Positions 35,225 through 43,826 of a stretch of DNA of 64,000 nucleotides are shown here, in pieces. The number at the start of each line of letters is the position of its first letter. Positions within the stretch are counted from its first letter, which is position 1. This DNA comes from Archangium violaceum (GTDB lineage Bacteria; Myxococcota; Myxococcia; Myxococcales; Myxococcaceae). The notes beneath the pieces are model-generated. The model saw nothing but the letters and a program-made list of their open reading frames with translations, did no database searches and was not told the DNA's origin. The stretch is taken from NCBI RefSeq assembly GCF_016859125.1, contig NZ_CP069338.1, forward strand, positions 1,984,001 to 2,048,000, in the 5' to 3' direction. The position numbers were made by a program, and so were the translations under genes.

Positions 35225-35269
35225 AGGAAAAACGCGGCGCGGTGCCCACTCATCGAGGCACCGCGCCGC
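35225..35269 (-). terminator. Intrinsic terminator of the outer-membrane protein gene
   Basis: A 13-bp perfect stem (35234-35246 with 35257-35269, GC-rich, 10-base loop) lies 31 bases past the stop of the minus-strand gene. On that strand it is followed directly by GTTTTTCCTTT, a T-rich tract, as in factor-independent terminators. Confidence 0.8.
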
Positions 35270-35300
35270 TGGACTGTCATACCGCCATCACACGCACCAC

Positions 35301-36338
35301 TCAGAAGGTACCGCCGAGGTTGATGGTGCCGTTGTAGCTACCGGTGATGGCATCACCCTGGTCCACACCCGCCGCGAAGTCGTCGGCGATGAGGAAGTTG
35401 TAGTTGACGCGCGCGTCGGCGGTGAAGTCACCGATGTGCGTGCGCAGACCCACGCCCACCGGGACGCGCGAGTTGGTGTCGTCGCTGAAGCCGAGCGCCT
35501 CGCCGTTGCGGATGTTGTACCAGTTCATGCCGAAGCCACCGAGCACGTAGGGCTGGATGGGGGCCGCGGTGAGGCCGAGGGTGAGGTTGGCCACGGCGCC
35601 GTTGCGCACGATGTCCGGGCCGGTGCCGCCCACGTCCGCGTCCAGGTTGTTCACCGCGCCGCTGTAGCCGAGCTCGAGGCCGAACACCTTGCTGGGCCGC
35701 AGGGCCGCCGTCACGCCCGCGGTCGCGCCGGGGTTGATCTCCGGAGCCAACCCGCCGGTGTAGCCCTCCACGCCGCCGCCGATGAACACGGACAGGCCGC
35801 GCATGTCGCCCTTATCCTGCCCCTGATCCTGCGGCTGCGCGTCGTAGCCGGAACCACCGAAGGCCTGATCATCCGGAACGGGGGCGACGTCGACACCGCC
35901 CACGCCCACGTCGTAGTCGCGCTGCAGGGAGGACTGCTGGTCGCCGTGGCTCAGCCCGCTCCCGCCCGTGGACTGCTGGTTCACCGGAGTGCAGTAGAGC
36001 GTCACACCGCCCTGGCCCTGCATGGGGATGCCGGGTCTGGCCTGCTGCAGGCCCTGGCTCTGGCCCGCCTGGCCCGAGCCGCCGAAGGCATCCTGGTTCA
36101 CATCGCCCGAGAGGCCCTGATCACCGGAGCCACCCACGCCCTGGTCCTGGAGGCCCGAGCCGGGTACGGGCGCGACATCCTGTTGGTCGAGGATGACGGC
36201 GTCATCCTGACCGGAGCCGCCGATGTTGTCCGGCGATTGCTGCTCGCTACCGAGGTTCGATTCGTCCACATCCTGAGCCATCGCAGCCCCGCCGTAGATG
36301 AGCGCCGTCACGAGGCCCGCCAGAATTTTCACTTTCAT
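35301..36338 (-). CDS. Outer-membrane beta-barrel protein with a Gly/Gln/Asp-rich head
   Basis: A 345-residue exported protein (signal MKVKILAGLVTALIYGGAAMA, cut after A21). Residues 22-180 are low complexity: repeated GGSG followed by acidic or Gln residues (NIGGSGQDD, GVGGSGDQ, AFGGSGQAG, AFGGSGYDAQ), and two VAPVP motifs. The remaining 165 residues form a small beta-barrel domain (GLSVFIGGGVEGYTGGLAPE, QPYVLGGFGMNWYNI) ending in aromatic Phe as outer-membrane barrels do. It may be a porin-like or adhesive surface protein. A hairpin covers its leader and an intrinsic terminator follows. It does not share an operon with the FKBP gene. Confidence 0.8.
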   Translation of the reverse strand: MKVKILAGLVTALIYGGAAMAQDVDESNLGSEQQSPDNIGGSGQDDAVILDQQDVAPVPGSGLQDQGVGGSGDQGLSGDVNQDAFGGSGQAGQSQGLQQARPGIPMQGQGGVTLYCTPVNQQSTGGSGLSHGDQQSSLQRDYDVGVGGVDVAPVPDDQAFGGSGYDAQPQDQGQDKGDMRGLSVFIGGGVEGYTGGLAPEINPGATAGVTAALRPSKVFGLELGYSGAVNNLDADVGGTGPDIVRNGAVANLTLGLTAAPIQPYVLGGFGMNWYNIRNGEALGFSDDTNSRVPVGVGLRTHIGDFTADARVNYNFLIADDFAAGVDQGDAITGSYNGTINLGGTF

Positions 36339-36347
36339 CCGTACCCT

Positions 36348-36365
36348 CCGTCAGGTGACTGACGG
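36348..36365 (-). promoter_or_regulatory. Leader hairpin next to the ribosome-binding site
   Basis: A 7-bp perfect stem CCGTCAG / CTGACGG with a four-base loop lies 10-27 bases upstream of ATG 36338. On the mRNA its 3' arm runs directly into the GGAGGG ribosome-binding site, so it could modulate translation of the outer-membrane protein or stabilise the mRNA end. Confidence 0.45.
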
Positions 36366-36479
36366 AAACTTCGTTACCGGGAGAACATCCGGCAAGGCAC
36401 GGCTCAAACCCTCACATGTGCCGGGACCCCGCTCGGGAAGCACCCAGCCGGGCGAGGGCGGATGGCGCGGGCACGCGGC

Positions 36480-36811
36480 ATGACACAGATTAGGGAGTCC
36501 GTGATGACCATGCACATGACATCACGGGAGTTGCGGCAGCGCTTGGACGCAGCAAGGAGTGCGCAGCCAGGAAGTGCGCAGCGAATCCCCGGAAGGCACC
36601 CACGCACAAGCACACTTCGCCGAGAGCGAGCGTGTCCTCCGCGATGCGGTCGAAGTCTCCGGAGAGGAGGCCTCGGCCCTCATCGAGCTGGCACATTTCC
36701 TCAGATACCGTTCGGGACGCACCAGACGAAGCGCAACCCCTGTTCGAGGAGGCCGCTCGCCGCGCATCCAAGATGTTGGAGGAATCGTGGGCGGGGTTGA
36801 TCCGAAGCAGT
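36480..36811 (+). pseudogene. Degenerate TPR-like gene in three frames
   Basis: Three consecutive plus frames carry protein-like sequence with matching codon bias: MTQIRESVMTMHMTSRELRQ from ATG 36480, then from about 36560 HAQAHFAESERVLRDAVEVS and EEASALIELAHFLR, then from about 36715 VRDAPDEAQPLFEEAARRAS and KMLEESWAGLI. Read as one protein it has the helix-turn-helix rhythm of a tetratricopeptide region. Two frameshifts break it. The identification rests on look and continuity only. Confidence 0.35.
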
Positions 36812-36863
36812 CGGGTTCGCCAGGCAGTGCGCGGCACGCTGAGTACCGCGCACCACCAACGAG

Positions 36864-38753
36864 TCACCCGCGTGTCCAGTCGCTACTCGTCACGACGGGG
36901 AGCTGCAACGCGCGCTCGCGGTCCAGGTCCAGGTTGCCGATGTGCAGCGACAGCGGAGCCTGCACCCACTTGTAGATGGACTGGAGGAAGAGCCGGGTGA
37001 ACTTCTCCACGTAGCCTTGCAGCCGCGCGCGCTCCACCTCGGGGAACATGGCCTCCAGCGCGATGAGCATCTCCGCGGGCACCATCTTCTCGCCGGCGAA
37101 CAGGTAGAAGCAGGCATCCAGGATGGGGAAGGGCATCAGCTCCTCCTCGCCCACCTGGTTGTGCGCCAGCTCCGGCCCGGCCGGCTTGGCCAGCACCTTG
37201 CGGATGCCCTCGTAACCCGTCTTCTCCAGCAGGTAGTCCAGCAGGTACATGACGACCGTCTTGGGCACGTTGGCGATGACGGCCAGCGCGCCCATGAGAT
37301 CTCCACCCGTGGTGGTGTAGCCCACGGCGCGCTCGCTCATGTTGCCCGTCTGCAGGAAGAGGCCACCGCTGGAGTTGGACCAGTTCCACATGCGCTGGGC
37401 GCGCAGGCGGGCCTGGACGTTCTGCTCGGTGATGGGCGTCACCTCGCCACCCGCGAGCATGGTGCGCGCGATGGCCAGCTCGCGCTCGAAGGCCTCCTCG
37501 ATGGGGACCACCTGGAAGGGCACGCCCAGGTCCCGGGCGATGGTCTCCGCGGCGTCGCGGGTGGCGTCGCTGGAGTAGCGGCTGGGCATGTAGAAGGCGC
37601 GCAGCAGGCTGCCCGGGTTGTCCGGCCGTACGCGCTTCGCGTAGCGATGGGCGATGAGCAGGGTCAGCAGCGAGTCGCGCCCACCGGACAGCGCGATGCC
37701 GATGACCTTGAAGGCGCGATTCTTCTCGAAGTAGTCGCCGACCCCCAGCGAGAGCGCGTCGAGGATGTCCTCGCACAACGCCTCCCGGGGCGAGCGGCGC
37801 GTGTCGGGACCCGGGAGGAAGAAGCTGCGGTGCGCGGGCACCGGATAGCGCAGCTTCTCGCGCCGGCTGGTGAAGGCGCTCGAGCACTCGATGGTGGGCA
37901 CCAGCTCGCCGCCCTCGCGCAGCCACGACTCACGGTCGCTGCGCCAGGTGGTGTTCTCCGCGCGCAGGCGCAGGGTCCGGTCCAGGTCCACCACGGCCGC
38001 GGCGAAGCCCTCCTGGAAGCGCGGCTCCTCCAGCACGGGCTTGCCGTTCTGGTAGATGAAGCCACCTCCGTCGAAGATGATGCCGTCGTTGCTCCCCAGC
38101 GCGTTGGAGTAGGCGATGGTGCACTGGTGGTCCGACGCGCGGGTGGCGAGCACCTCGCGCCGGGTGTCCCCGTGGCCCACGCGGAAGGGCGAGGCGGACA
38201 GGTTCACCACCAGCTCCGCGCCCGAGTAGGTGCGCCGGCGCATGGGGACATCCGCGCTCCAGATGTCCTCACATACCTCGGGGGCGATGAGGCCGAAGTC
38301 GAAGCGGAAGAGGTAGTCGCCGAAGGGGATGCCCCGGAACTCCTCGCGCATGCCGGGGGCGCCGCGGGAGAAGGTACGCCCCTCGTAGAAGATGTTGTAG
38401 GTGGGCAGCTTCTCCTTGGGCACCAGGCCGAGGATCCTCCCCCCGGCCACGAGCGCGGCGCAGTTGTAGCGCAGGCCCTGGTGATTCACCGCCACGCCCA
38501 GGAGGAACAGGGTGGGCAGCGAGGCCGTCTCGCGAGCGAAGCGCTCGAGCTGGGGCCACTGGTGGTCGACGAAGCCCTGCCACTGCACCAGATCCTCGGG
38601 GGGATAGCCGCCGATGAGCTGCTCCTGGAAGACGCCCACGGTGACCTCGTCGGCGGCCATCCGGCGCGCTACGTCGAGCGCCTTGTCCACGTTCCGGGCG
38701 AAGGCGCCCACGGTGGTGTTGACGCTGGCGAGCCCAATCTTCACGAGCCGCAT
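36864..38753 (-). CDS. nadE: Glutamine-hydrolysing NAD+ synthetase
   Basis: A 629-residue two-domain enzyme that makes NAD+ from nicotinate adenine dinucleotide with ATP and glutamine. The N-terminal nitrilase-type amidase has the triad Glu 44 (FQEQLIGGYPPEDL), Lys 113 (PKEKLPTYN) and Cys 161 (PEVCEDIW). The C-terminal ATP-pyrophosphatase domain carries the P-loop SGGRDS at 356-361 and the late motifs SERAVGYTTTGGDLMG and EELMPFPILDACFYLF. Length matches the long glutamine-dependent form. It ends against a degenerate TPR-like sequence on the opposite strand. Confidence 0.95.
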   Translation of the reverse strand: MRLVKIGLASVNTTVGAFARNVDKALDVARRMAADEVTVGVFQEQLIGGYPPEDLVQWQGFVDHQWPQLERFARETASLPTLFLLGVAVNHQGLRYNCAALVAGGRILGLVPKEKLPTYNIFYEGRTFSRGAPGMREEFRGIPFGDYLFRFDFGLIAPEVCEDIWSADVPMRRRTYSGAELVVNLSASPFRVGHGDTRREVLATRASDHQCTIAYSNALGSNDGIIFDGGGFIYQNGKPVLEEPRFQEGFAAAVVDLDRTLRLRAENTTWRSDRESWLREGGELVPTIECSSAFTSRREKLRYPVPAHRSFFLPGPDTRRSPREALCEDILDALSLGVGDYFEKNRAFKVIGIALSGGRDSLLTLLIAHRYAKRVRPDNPGSLLRAFYMPSRYSSDATRDAAETIARDLGVPFQVVPIEEAFERELAIARTMLAGGEVTPITEQNVQARLRAQRMWNWSNSSGGLFLQTGNMSERAVGYTTTGGDLMGALAVIANVPKTVVMYLLDYLLEKTGYEGIRKVLAKPAGPELAHNQVGEEELMPFPILDACFYLFAGEKMVPAEMLIALEAMFPEVERARLQGYVEKFTRLFLQSIYKWVQAPLSLHIGNLDLDRERALQLPVVTSSDWTRG

Positions 38754-38849
38754 GAAAGGTGTTCCTCCGGGTATGAGGCGCGGGCAGACGCCCCCTGGGG
38801 GGCGGCGCGCATGGAATTCAACAGGGCTGCGATGTGAACGCCACCGAGA

Positions 38850-39509
38850 TTAATTCAAGGGTCCGACGGGCTTCACCGGACTGAGGCGGGCGATGAGCTC
38901 GCCCACGTCGTCCAGCACCGCCTCGAGCCGCGCGCGCACGTCCAGCTCGCACAGCAGCTCCTGGCGCCGCTCCGGCTCGGGGATGACGGCGGCGGCCACC
39001 ACGTCCGCCAGGGCGCCCCCCTGGGTGCGGGCCACCACCGGCAGGAGGTTCTCCGCGAAGGAGGCCGGCACACGTCCCGCCAGCTCGAAGACGGCCTGCC
39101 GCAACCGCTCCTCCTCGGGCCCCTGGTAGACGGGGTCCGGCAGCAGCTGCACGCGCGTCTCGCGGTACAGCTTCTCGGAGGGCAGCTCGGCGAGGAGGCG
39201 GGCGCGCGCCACGCCCTGCAAGAGGATGTTGTAGCGCCCGTCCGGCAGCTCCTCGTGCCAGATGATGAGCCCGGCGCACATCATCGGCAGCATGGGCGGC
39301 CGCTCACCGTACTGGCCCTCCCACCCGGGCTCCAGCTGGGCGAGCGCCATCACCTTGTCCCCGGCCAGCGCGTCGCGCACCAGGGCGCGGTAGCGCGGTT
39401 CGAAGATGTGCAGGGGCAGGGCCGCATGCGGGAAGAGGACCGCGGAGGGCAGCGGGAAGACCTTGAGCGCCTGGGTTGTACGCTCGATACGTTCGAGAGC
39501 CGTCGTCAT
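38850..39509 (-). CDS. LON substrate-binding domain protein
   Basis: A 219-residue protein made of the LON N-terminal (substrate recognition) domain alone: LKVFPLPSAVLFPHAALPLH, IFEPRYRALVRDAL, then MCAGLIIWHEELPDGRYNIL and LQGVARARLLAELPSE. The ATPase and protease parts of Lon are absent, as in the stand-alone YcjX/PUA-like LON domain family. The C-terminal helical bundle (RRQELLCELDVRARLEAVLD) completes the fold. Role unknown; it may act as an adaptor. ATG 39509 is preferred to a GTG four codons earlier. Confidence 0.88.
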   Translation of the reverse strand: MTTALERIERTTQALKVFPLPSAVLFPHAALPLHIFEPRYRALVRDALAGDKVMALAQLEPGWEGQYGERPPMLPMMCAGLIIWHEELPDGRYNILLQGVARARLLAELPSEKLYRETRVQLLPDPVYQGPEEERLRQAVFELAGRVPASFAENLLPVVARTQGGALADVVAAAVIPEPERRQELLCELDVRARLEAVLDDVGELIARLSPVKPVGPLN

Positions 39510-39638
39510 GGAGGGAAGCACCGTAACCCGGTAATAGCGATCGGGTGAACGTGGCGCATCCCCAGCCGCCAGGCAGACGTAGGCCCGGGGACTCGAGGCT
39601 GGTAAAGTCCCCCCATTCCGCTAGGGTGCGCGCCCGAA

Positions 39639-40205
39639 ATGACCGACCCCATGCCCGTGGCCGCTCCTCCGGCCAAGCTTTCCTGGTACCGCCGGCTCTA
39701 CCTGCGCGTGGAAGCGCTCTCCTCCACGAAGCATGCCGTGGCCGCGATGCTCCTGGTGTCCGTGGTGGACGGCTCGGTGTTCCCGATTCCACCCTTCGCG
39801 CTGCTCGTGCCCATGGTGCTCGCGCAGCCGAAGAAGTGGTTCCGCTATGCACTGCTGGGCACGGTGGCCAGCATCTTCGGCGGCTTCATCGGGTACTACC
39901 TGGGAGACCTGCTCCGCCAGGGCGCCGTCAGCTTCCTGCACATCGACCTGAACATGCGCATCCAGCGCTTCGGCATCGACGCGACGCTGGGCGAGCTGCT
40001 GGGGCAGAACTTCTGGGCGCTCGCGCTGCTGTGCTCCGTGCTGCCCACCCCGTTCAAGGTGGTGGCCATCGGCAGCGGCATGGTGGGCGTGCCGCTGGAC
40101 CGCTTCTTCCTGGCGGCGGTGCTGGGGCGCTCGGTGCGCTTCTTCGCGGTGTCGGGCGTGATGCGCTTCTTCGGACCCACCGCCCGCAAGTGGCTGCGCG
40201 TCTGA
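39639..40205 (+). CDS. YqaA/DedA-like membrane protein (VTT domain)
   Basis: A 188-residue integral membrane protein. It carries the VTT (SNARE-associated) pattern: LLVSVVDGSVFPIPPFALLV, then RYALLGTVASIFGGFIGYYL, GDLLRQGAVSF and ALLCSVLPTPFKVVAIGSG, the PxPxK-like motif with G at the end. Members of the DedA superfamily move lipids (undecaprenyl phosphate or phospholipids) across membranes; the YqaA branch is less studied. It lacks a signal peptide cleavage site and starts with ATG 39639. It converges with the hybrid kinase gene. Confidence 0.82.
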   Translation: MTDPMPVAAPPAKLSWYRRLYLRVEALSSTKHAVAAMLLVSVVDGSVFPIPPFALLVPMVLAQPKKWFRYALLGTVASIFGGFIGYYLGDLLRQGAVSFLHIDLNMRIQRFGIDATLGELLGQNFWALALLCSVLPTPFKVVAIGSGMVGVPLDRFFLAAVLGRSVRFFAVSGVMRFFGPTARKWLRV

Positions 40206-40224
40206 GGCGGACCTCCGGGGCGCC

Positions 40225-42693
40225 TCAGGCCGCGGTTTCGGCCAGCGCCTCGTCGATGGTGGCCAGCAGCTCGTCGGGCCGCACCGGCTTCTCCAATATC
40301 CGGTTGCGCACCGAGCGGACGAAGTCGCGCGTGGCCTGGGTGTAGGCCCCTCCGGAGATGAAGACGAGCCGCTCGGCCATCTCCGGCACGTGCGCGCGCA
40401 GGTGCGAGTAGACGTCCATCCCCGTCGTCCCCGGCATCTGCAAATCACACAGCACCAGATCGAAGCGCTGGCCCTCGCCCACCCACGCCAGGGCCTCGGC
40501 GCCGCGCGTGGTGACGAACACGTCGTGTGAGGGCTCGATGAGCATGCGCATGGACTGCGCCAGGCGTGGCTCGTCGTCGATGATGAGGATGCGCCGGCGC
40601 GGAGGGTGCGCGGGCTCGGGGGTGGGCGCCACGGACACGGGAGCCGGAACGAACTCCTGCTCGGCGGCGGGCAGGAGCACGGTGAAGACGGAGCCCTTGC
40701 CCTCCTCGCTGCGCACCCGCAGCTCGCCGCCGTGGGCCTGGACGATCTGCTGGCAGATGGCGAGCCCCAACCCGGTGCCCTCTCCGGACGACTTGGTGGT
40801 GAAGAACGGGTCGAAGATCCGCGCCTGTACGGTGGGGGACATGCCACAGCCCGTGTCCGACACTTCCACCAGGGCACGGCCCGCGGCGTCGCTGCCGGTG
40901 CGCACGCGCACCTCGTGTTTCTCCGGATTCCCCTCGGGGATGGCCTGCAGCGCGTTGACGAGCAGGTTGAGCATCACCTGCCCGAGCCGCGCCTCGCTGC
41001 CCATCACCCGGGGCGGATGGCCGAAATCCTCCACCAGGCGGGCACGCGGGCGCACCGCGTGGGCCGCCATTCGCAGCGCGGGGACCACCACTTCGTTGAC
41101 GTCCAGCATGGCGCGCTCCTCCCCTGCCTGTCGGCTGAACACCTTCAAATCGCGCACGATGACGCGGATGCGCTCCGCGCCCTCGCGGGCACACTCCAAC
41201 CGGGCCCGGGCCTCGGCCAGGCCCTCCGGCCCCCGCTTCAGGCCCTGCTCCGCGCCCTCGAGGTTCAGCACCAGGTAGGCGAGCGGGTTGTTGATTTCGT
41301 GCCCCACGCCCGCGGCCAGCGTGCCCACCGCGGCGATGCGCTCGGCGGACACCAGCTTCGCCTGGAGCTGCTTCTGCGTGGTGACATCCCGGTGGGTGGC
41401 CACGAAGTGCGCCACCCGGCCCCTCGCGTCGCGCACCGGGGACAGCTGCATCTCGCTGTACACCCGCGAGCCGTCCTTGTGCGCCAGCACCACCTCGCCC
41501 CGGAAGAAGCCCCCCTCGCGCAGCGCCTTCTCCATCCCCTGCACCGCCTCCGGCTCCATCCCGGTCCCACACAGCTGCCAGGGCGTGCGCCCCACCAGCT
41601 CCTCGTACCGCCAACCCACCATCTCCTGGAAGGACTCGTTGGCGAACACCAGACTCGCCTCCTCGCCCGGACGCACCTCGCAGATGAGCACGCCCTCGCG
41701 CACGCCACGCACGGCGGTGGCCAGCAACTCCAGCTGTGCGTTGGCGGTGCCCCGCTCGGCGCGCGTCGCCGCCAGCAGCAGGCCGGTGAAGGCGACGGCG
41801 GCCAGGAAGAGCTGCAGCTCCAGCAGGTCCACCGCCGGCCCGTGGGTCGTCGAGATGAACGGGCCATGGCCCGCGATGGTGCCCCAGATGGACACCGCCG
41901 CGATGAGGAGGGTGGAGAGCGCCGCACCGTGAGACCCGAAGCGCAACGCCGCCCAGACGACCAGGGGAAAGAGGAGGAACACCTGCGCGTAGGACACCGG
42001 AGGCCCCTGGCGGCATCCACTGAACGACCACAGGCCCACCGCGAGGATGAGCACCGTCAGCACCAGCGCCTCACGCCAGCGCGGCTCCGGGTGCCGCCGG
42101 GACAGCAGCAGCACCGCCGGCCCCACCACCAGCGCGCCCATGCCGTTGCCCAGCCACCACACCCAGGCCGTGAGGACGAATCCACCCGAGAGGGGCTGTC
42201 CGGACAGCACGAGGCCCAACATCCCCATCAGGACGCTGGCCAACGTACACGTGGCCGCCGCGGTGGTGAACGCCAGCACGTCCTGGGTGCGAGCCAGCGT
42301 GGGAGAAAAACCGAGGCGCCTCAGCAGCAGCACCCCCAGCACCGCCTCCAGTGTGTTGCCAAGGCCAATGGCCAGCGCGGCCGTCAACGGCAGGCCGCCG
42401 AACCCCATGTTGGCGGCAATAGCCGCCACGAAGACGGCCGGCCAGCGCGACATCCCGAGGAGATAGAGGCCCGCCAGCGACACCCCCGTGGCGGGCCACA
42501 CCGGGCTCACCACGCTGATGGTCGCCTGCGTCAGACCCAGGCAGGCCGTGACGAAATACACGACCGCCAACACGAGCATCTCGGCGAGACCCCTGGGGTC
42601 ATACCCGGAAGAACGGTCGAGGTGCTGTGGATGCGACTGAATGGTGGTTCCCCCCGAGTACCCACTGACCCGCCAGCGGCACGGACGCGTCAT
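40225..42693 (-). CDS. MASE1-PAS hybrid histidine kinase with a C-terminal receiver
   Basis: An 822-residue sensor. Residues 35-320 form a MASE1 membrane sensor of about eight helices. A PAS domain follows (VFANESFQEMVGWRYEELVG and DARGRVAHFVATHRDVTTQK), then HisKA with the phosphoacceptor His 465 (GHEINNPLAY), HATPase_c with N-box LVNALQAIP, G1 DTGCGMSP and FDPFFTTKSSGEGTGLGL, and a receiver whose acceptor is Asp 750 (LVLCDLQMPG) with Lys in LEKPVRP. The layout allows intramolecular phosphotransfer. The start is at ATG 42693, with GGGGCGGGA upstream. No cognate regulator is adjacent. Confidence 0.93.
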   Translation of the reverse strand: MTRPCRWRVSGYSGGTTIQSHPQHLDRSSGYDPRGLAEMLVLAVVYFVTACLGLTQATISVVSPVWPATGVSLAGLYLLGMSRWPAVFVAAIAANMGFGGLPLTAALAIGLGNTLEAVLGVLLLRRLGFSPTLARTQDVLAFTTAAATCTLASVLMGMLGLVLSGQPLSGGFVLTAWVWWLGNGMGALVVGPAVLLLSRRHPEPRWREALVLTVLILAVGLWSFSGCRQGPPVSYAQVFLLFPLVVWAALRFGSHGAALSTLLIAAVSIWGTIAGHGPFISTTHGPAVDLLELQLFLAAVAFTGLLLAATRAERGTANAQLELLATAVRGVREGVLICEVRPGEEASLVFANESFQEMVGWRYEELVGRTPWQLCGTGMEPEAVQGMEKALREGGFFRGEVVLAHKDGSRVYSEMQLSPVRDARGRVAHFVATHRDVTTQKQLQAKLVSAERIAAVGTLAAGVGHEINNPLAYLVLNLEGAEQGLKRGPEGLAEARARLECAREGAERIRVIVRDLKVFSRQAGEERAMLDVNEVVVPALRMAAHAVRPRARLVEDFGHPPRVMGSEARLGQVMLNLLVNALQAIPEGNPEKHEVRVRTGSDAAGRALVEVSDTGCGMSPTVQARIFDPFFTTKSSGEGTGLGLAICQQIVQAHGGELRVRSEEGKGSVFTVLLPAAEQEFVPAPVSVAPTPEPAHPPRRRILIIDDEPRLAQSMRMLIEPSHDVFVTTRGAEALAWVGEGQRFDLVLCDLQMPGTTGMDVYSHLRAHVPEMAERLVFISGGAYTQATRDFVRSVRNRILEKPVRPDELLATIDEALAETAA

Positions 42694-42839
42694 GCTATCC
42701 CGCCCCGCGCGCGCGGAAAACGCTCTCCCTGCCCGCCTGTCCGCCCACCCGACAGATGAACGCCGTGAATTCCACCCTTGTTCCAAGGATGCAATGGCCT
42801 GGCGCCAGCCTCGTAGGGAGGGGCAAGGAGGTCGAACAC

Positions 42840-43070
42840 ATGTCCCGCCCTGGAATTGCCGCCGTGCTGTCGTTCTTCATCCCCGGATTGGGTCAGATCT
42901 ACAACGGAGACATCCTCCGGGGTCTCTTCTGGCTCATCATCACGCCGGGCTTCTGGCTGGGCTCCGGCGGCCTGCTCGGTTGGGTGTGCCACTTCATCGC
43001 GGCGGCCACCGCGCACAGCCGCGCCGAGGACAAGGAGAAGGCGAGGAGCTTCCCCGTCAAGGTCGTGTAA
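42840..43070 (+). CDS. Small TM2-like membrane protein
   Basis: A 76-residue protein from ATG 42840 preceded by an excellent AAGGAGGT site. It reads MSRPGIAAVLSFFIPGLGQI then YNGDILRGLFWLIITPGFWL: two hydrophobic helices joined by the PGLGQIYxGxxxRG motif of TM2-type and DUF5683-like domains. A third hydrophobic stretch and a charged tail follow. Function unknown. Its last 14 bases overlap the 3' end of the convergent HAD gene. Confidence 0.75.
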   Translation: MSRPGIAAVLSFFIPGLGQIYNGDILRGLFWLIITPGFWLGSGGLLGWVCHFIAAATAHSRAEDKEKARSFPVKVV

Positions 43071-43731
43071 CGGAGCGGCGAGCGCCGACGAGGGCCTGGA
43101 GCAGCTCGTCCGCCGTCCGGGCGAGCACCCGGGCCCCATGCGTCTGGAGCTCCTCCACGACGCGGAAGCCCCAGGTGACACCCACGCCATACATGCCGGC
43201 GGCGCGCGCGGTCTCCATGTCCACCCCCGTGTCCCCGATGAAGGCGCAGTCCCCGGGCTCCACGCCCAGCTCGGCCGCGATGCCGAGCGCCGCCGTGGGG
43301 TCCGGCTTGCGAGGCACCCCGGCACGCTCGCCGTAGACGGCGCCGAAGCGCACGTCCGGCAGCAGCTCCGCCACCAGACGCCGGGTGGCCGCATCGGGCT
43401 TGTTGCTCAACACCGCCAGCTTCACTCCCTCGTCCGCCAACCGGGCGAGCACCTCGGGGATGCCGGGGAAGGGCCGGGTGTGATCCCTCATGTGCTCGGC
43501 GTAGAAGGCACGGTAGGTGGCCAGCACCGGAGCGTGCAGTTCCGCCCGGTCCACGGGGACGGCGCGGGACACCAGCACCTGGACACCCTCACCCACGAAG
43601 TGGCGGTAGGCGGCCAACGGGTGGACGGGCAGGCCCTGGCTTTCGAGCGCGTGGTTCATCGCCGCGCCAATGTCGTGCAGCGAGTCCAACAGCGTCCCAT
43701 CCAGGTCGAAGATCGCGGCGCGCAGGTGCAT
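43057..43731 (-). CDS. gph: Phosphoglycolate-phosphatase-like HAD hydrolase
   Basis: A 224-residue HAD protein: FDLDGTLLDS (nucleophile Asp 8, acid Asp 10), motif II LAVLSNKP, motif III Lys in RKPDPTAALGI and motif IV GDTGVDMETAR. The cap region YRHFVGEGVQVL and the DITRPFPGI-like block match phosphoglycolate phosphatases. The start at 43731 is set by the ribosome-binding site: AGGGGAC lies eight bases before that ATG, too close to the ATG two codons earlier. The stop region overlaps the convergent 42840-43070 gene by 14 bases. Confidence 0.82.
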   Translation of the reverse strand: MHLRAAIFDLDGTLLDSLHDIGAAMNHALESQGLPVHPLAAYRHFVGEGVQVLVSRAVPVDRAELHAPVLATYRAFYAEHMRDHTRPFPGIPEVLARLADEGVKLAVLSNKPDAATRRLVAELLPDVRFGAVYGERAGVPRKPDPTAALGIAAELGVEPGDCAFIGDTGVDMETARAAGMYGVGVTWGFRVVEELQTHGARVLARTADELLQALVGARRSVTRP

Positions 43732-43747
43732 GTGCATGTCCCCTGGA

Positions 43748-43783
43748 AACACCAACGCCCCGGCCCGGACAAGCTCCGGGGCG
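43748..43783 (-). terminator. Hairpin after the second ExbD gene
   Basis: An 8-bp stem (43756-43763 with 43776-43783) of GC pairs with a 12-base loop, followed on the minus strand by TTGGTGTTTCC. A second 7-bp hairpin lies at 43799-43815. They probably end the ExbB-ExbD-ExbD transcript or trim it before the HAD gene. Confidence 0.5.
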
Positions 43784-43826
43784 CGGGGCGCGGGCTTTTC
43801 GGGCGCAACGCCCGAGGTGAGGCCTG

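Noticed and set aside
36942..38837. A 631-codon plus-strand open frame
   Set aside because: It lies antisense to NAD synthetase, whose motifs are complete; the plus frame has no domain.
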